Shown here one piece after another: positions 12,917 to 13,738 of a DNA stretch of 13,738 nucleotides (position 1 is the first letter of the stretch; each line of letters starts with the position of its first letter). The notes below the pieces were generated by a model that was not told the DNA's origin, searched no databases, and was given only the letters and a program-made list of their open reading frames with translations. Source of the DNA: Candidatus Omnitrophota bacterium. GTDB lineage: Bacteria > Omnitrophota > Gorgyraeia > Duberdicusellales > 4484-171. The position numbers and the translations under genes were made by a program. The DNA lies in assembly GCA_028702365.1 (NCBI GenBank), contig JAQVOZ010000015.1, forward strand, positions 1-13,738, in the 5' to 3' direction.

Positions 12917-13738
12917 AAAAAGCACGATTTTTTTAAATCTTTTAACGCTTAGCCCAAAAAAGATTGAATCTATCATAAGAACCCTTTCAGATACCGAGGA
13001 CATATTTAATCTCTCGCAAAACGCGTTATCTCAAATACCCCTGCTAGAAAATAAAGATACCGAAACTATCATAAACGCAAGAAATAGCGGGCTGCTGGAA
13101 AAAGAATTAGAATGCATACAACACGAAAAGATAGAAACTGTAGATATTTTTGACGGCAGTTACCCGGCGTTGCTAAAGGAAATCGCCTGTCCGCCGCTTG
13201 TTCTTTATATAAAAGGAGACGTAAAATTATTAAGCGAATATATATTCGCTATAGTAGGCAGCCGGATACCGACCGTCTACGGCCTTTTAAGCGCAAGAGA
13301 ATTTGCAATGCGCCTTGCATCTTGCGGCCTTATAATAATTTCCGGGCTCGCGAGAGGAATAGATTCGGCTGCGCATAAAGGGGCTCTCGAAAAAGGAAAG
13401 ACAGTCGCTGTTTTAGGCAGCGGCCTTATGAATATTTACCCCAAGGAAAATGCAGGGCTTGCTGAAGAAATCTCACGTAACGGTGCGGTCATTTCTGAGT
13501 TCCCGCTCTTTGAGGCCCCGCATAAAGAAAATTTCCCGCGAAGAAACAGGATAGTAAGCGGACTGGCGCATGGAGTTCTTGTGGTTGAAGCCGCAGAGAG
13601 AAGCGGGGCGCTTATTACAGCGCACTGCGCCCTAGAACAAAACAGGGAAGTGTTTGCCATACCCGGTAAAATAGATTCACCCTTAAGCCGCGGCGCGCAT
13701 GCTCTAATCAAGGAAGGCGCTAAGCTTGTAGATTCTGT
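12909..13738 (+). CDS. dprA: DNA-processing protein DprA, partial (276 residues visible)
   Basis: DprA (DNA protecting protein, Smf) binds incoming single-stranded DNA during natural transformation and loads RecA. The frame from ATG 12909 is open to the window edge. An N-terminal helical region (about 1-70) precedes 'YPALLKEIACPPLVLYIKGD'. The Rossmann-like core follows with 'AIVGSRIPTVYG' (114-125), 'IISGLARGIDSAAHKGAL' (143-160), 'VAVLGSGLMNIYPKEN' (166-181), 'FPRRNRIVSGLAHGVLVVEA' (209-228) and 'RSGALITAHCALEQNREVFAIPG' split over 231-253. All core family motifs are intact, and the protein appears cut just before the end of the core, so any C-terminal winged-helix domain is unseen. It overlaps aroK by 8 nt and has no strong ribosome site of its own. 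The gene is widespread even in bacteria not known to be competent. Confidence 0.95.
   Translation, partial: MAKKSTIFLNLLTLSPKKIESIIRTLSDTEDIFNLSQNALSQIPLLENKDTETIINARNSGLLEKELECIQHEKIETVDIFDGSYPALLKEIACPPLVLYIKGDVKLLSEYIFAIVGSRIPTVYGLLSAREFAMRLASCGLIIISGLARGIDSAAHKGALEKGKTVAVLGSGLMNIYPKENAGLAEEISRNGAVISEFPLFEAPHKENFPRRNRIVSGLAHGVLVVEAAERSGALITAHCALEQNREVFAIPGKIDSPLSRGAHALIKEGAKLVDS

Noticed and set aside
1..13738. CRISPR array, tRNA/rRNA genes, transposase or phage genes
   Set aside because: No regularly spaced repeats, cloverleaf-like segments, rRNA motifs or recombinase signatures were seen; intergenic space is short throughout.

Overview
The window looks like a chromosomal segment of an uncultivated, AT-leaning Gram-negative bacterium. 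A PagL-type outer-membrane lipid A deacylase implies LPS, lipoprotein and Sec signal peptides are common, and sigma70-like promoters can be read. The overall style resembles Omnitrophota or other PVC/Elusimicrobia-type genomes, but that placement is inference; no rRNA or other marker is present. I see no tRNA, rRNA, CRISPR array, insertion sequence or integrase.

Layout, left to right. (1) 1-674, minus strand: N-terminal part of an FtsH-like membrane AAA+ protein, cut by the window edge. (2) 675-906: divergent intergenic region with a promoter on each side and several small palindromes. (3) 907-1758: purU, apparently leaderless. (4) 1863-9846: a probable six-gene sugar operon. It encodes a solute-binding lipoprotein, two MalF/MalG-type permeases, a 773-residue secreted TPR plus clan GH-A glycosidase-like protein, a secreted protein made of two tandem beta-sandwich-like domains, and a second, smaller clan GH-A protein related to the first. 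The first four genes are tightly packed or overlapping. A perfect 15-bp hairpin lies between genes five and six. No ABC ATPase is encoded. (5) 9895-11047: a near-consensus promoter, a PagL-like deacylase, and an overlapping short ArgA-type N-acetyltransferase. (6) 11048-11157: a compound short repeat in which one repeat appears inserted into another with a 5-bp duplication, creating a perfect TATAAT at the junction. (7) 11176-12339: acyl-CoA dehydrogenase. (8) 12413-13738: aroK overlapping dprA, the latter cut by the right edge.

The working model for the central operon is that the two exported glycosidase-like proteins cleave or remodel a beta-glycan outside the cytoplasm. The tandem-domain protein would bind the polymer or its fragments, and the ABC importer would take up oligosaccharides using a shared ATPase encoded elsewhere. 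The substrate cannot be read from the sequence. The remaining genes are housekeeping: formate/one-carbon supply, arginine and shikimate pathways, acyl-CoA oxidation and DNA processing.
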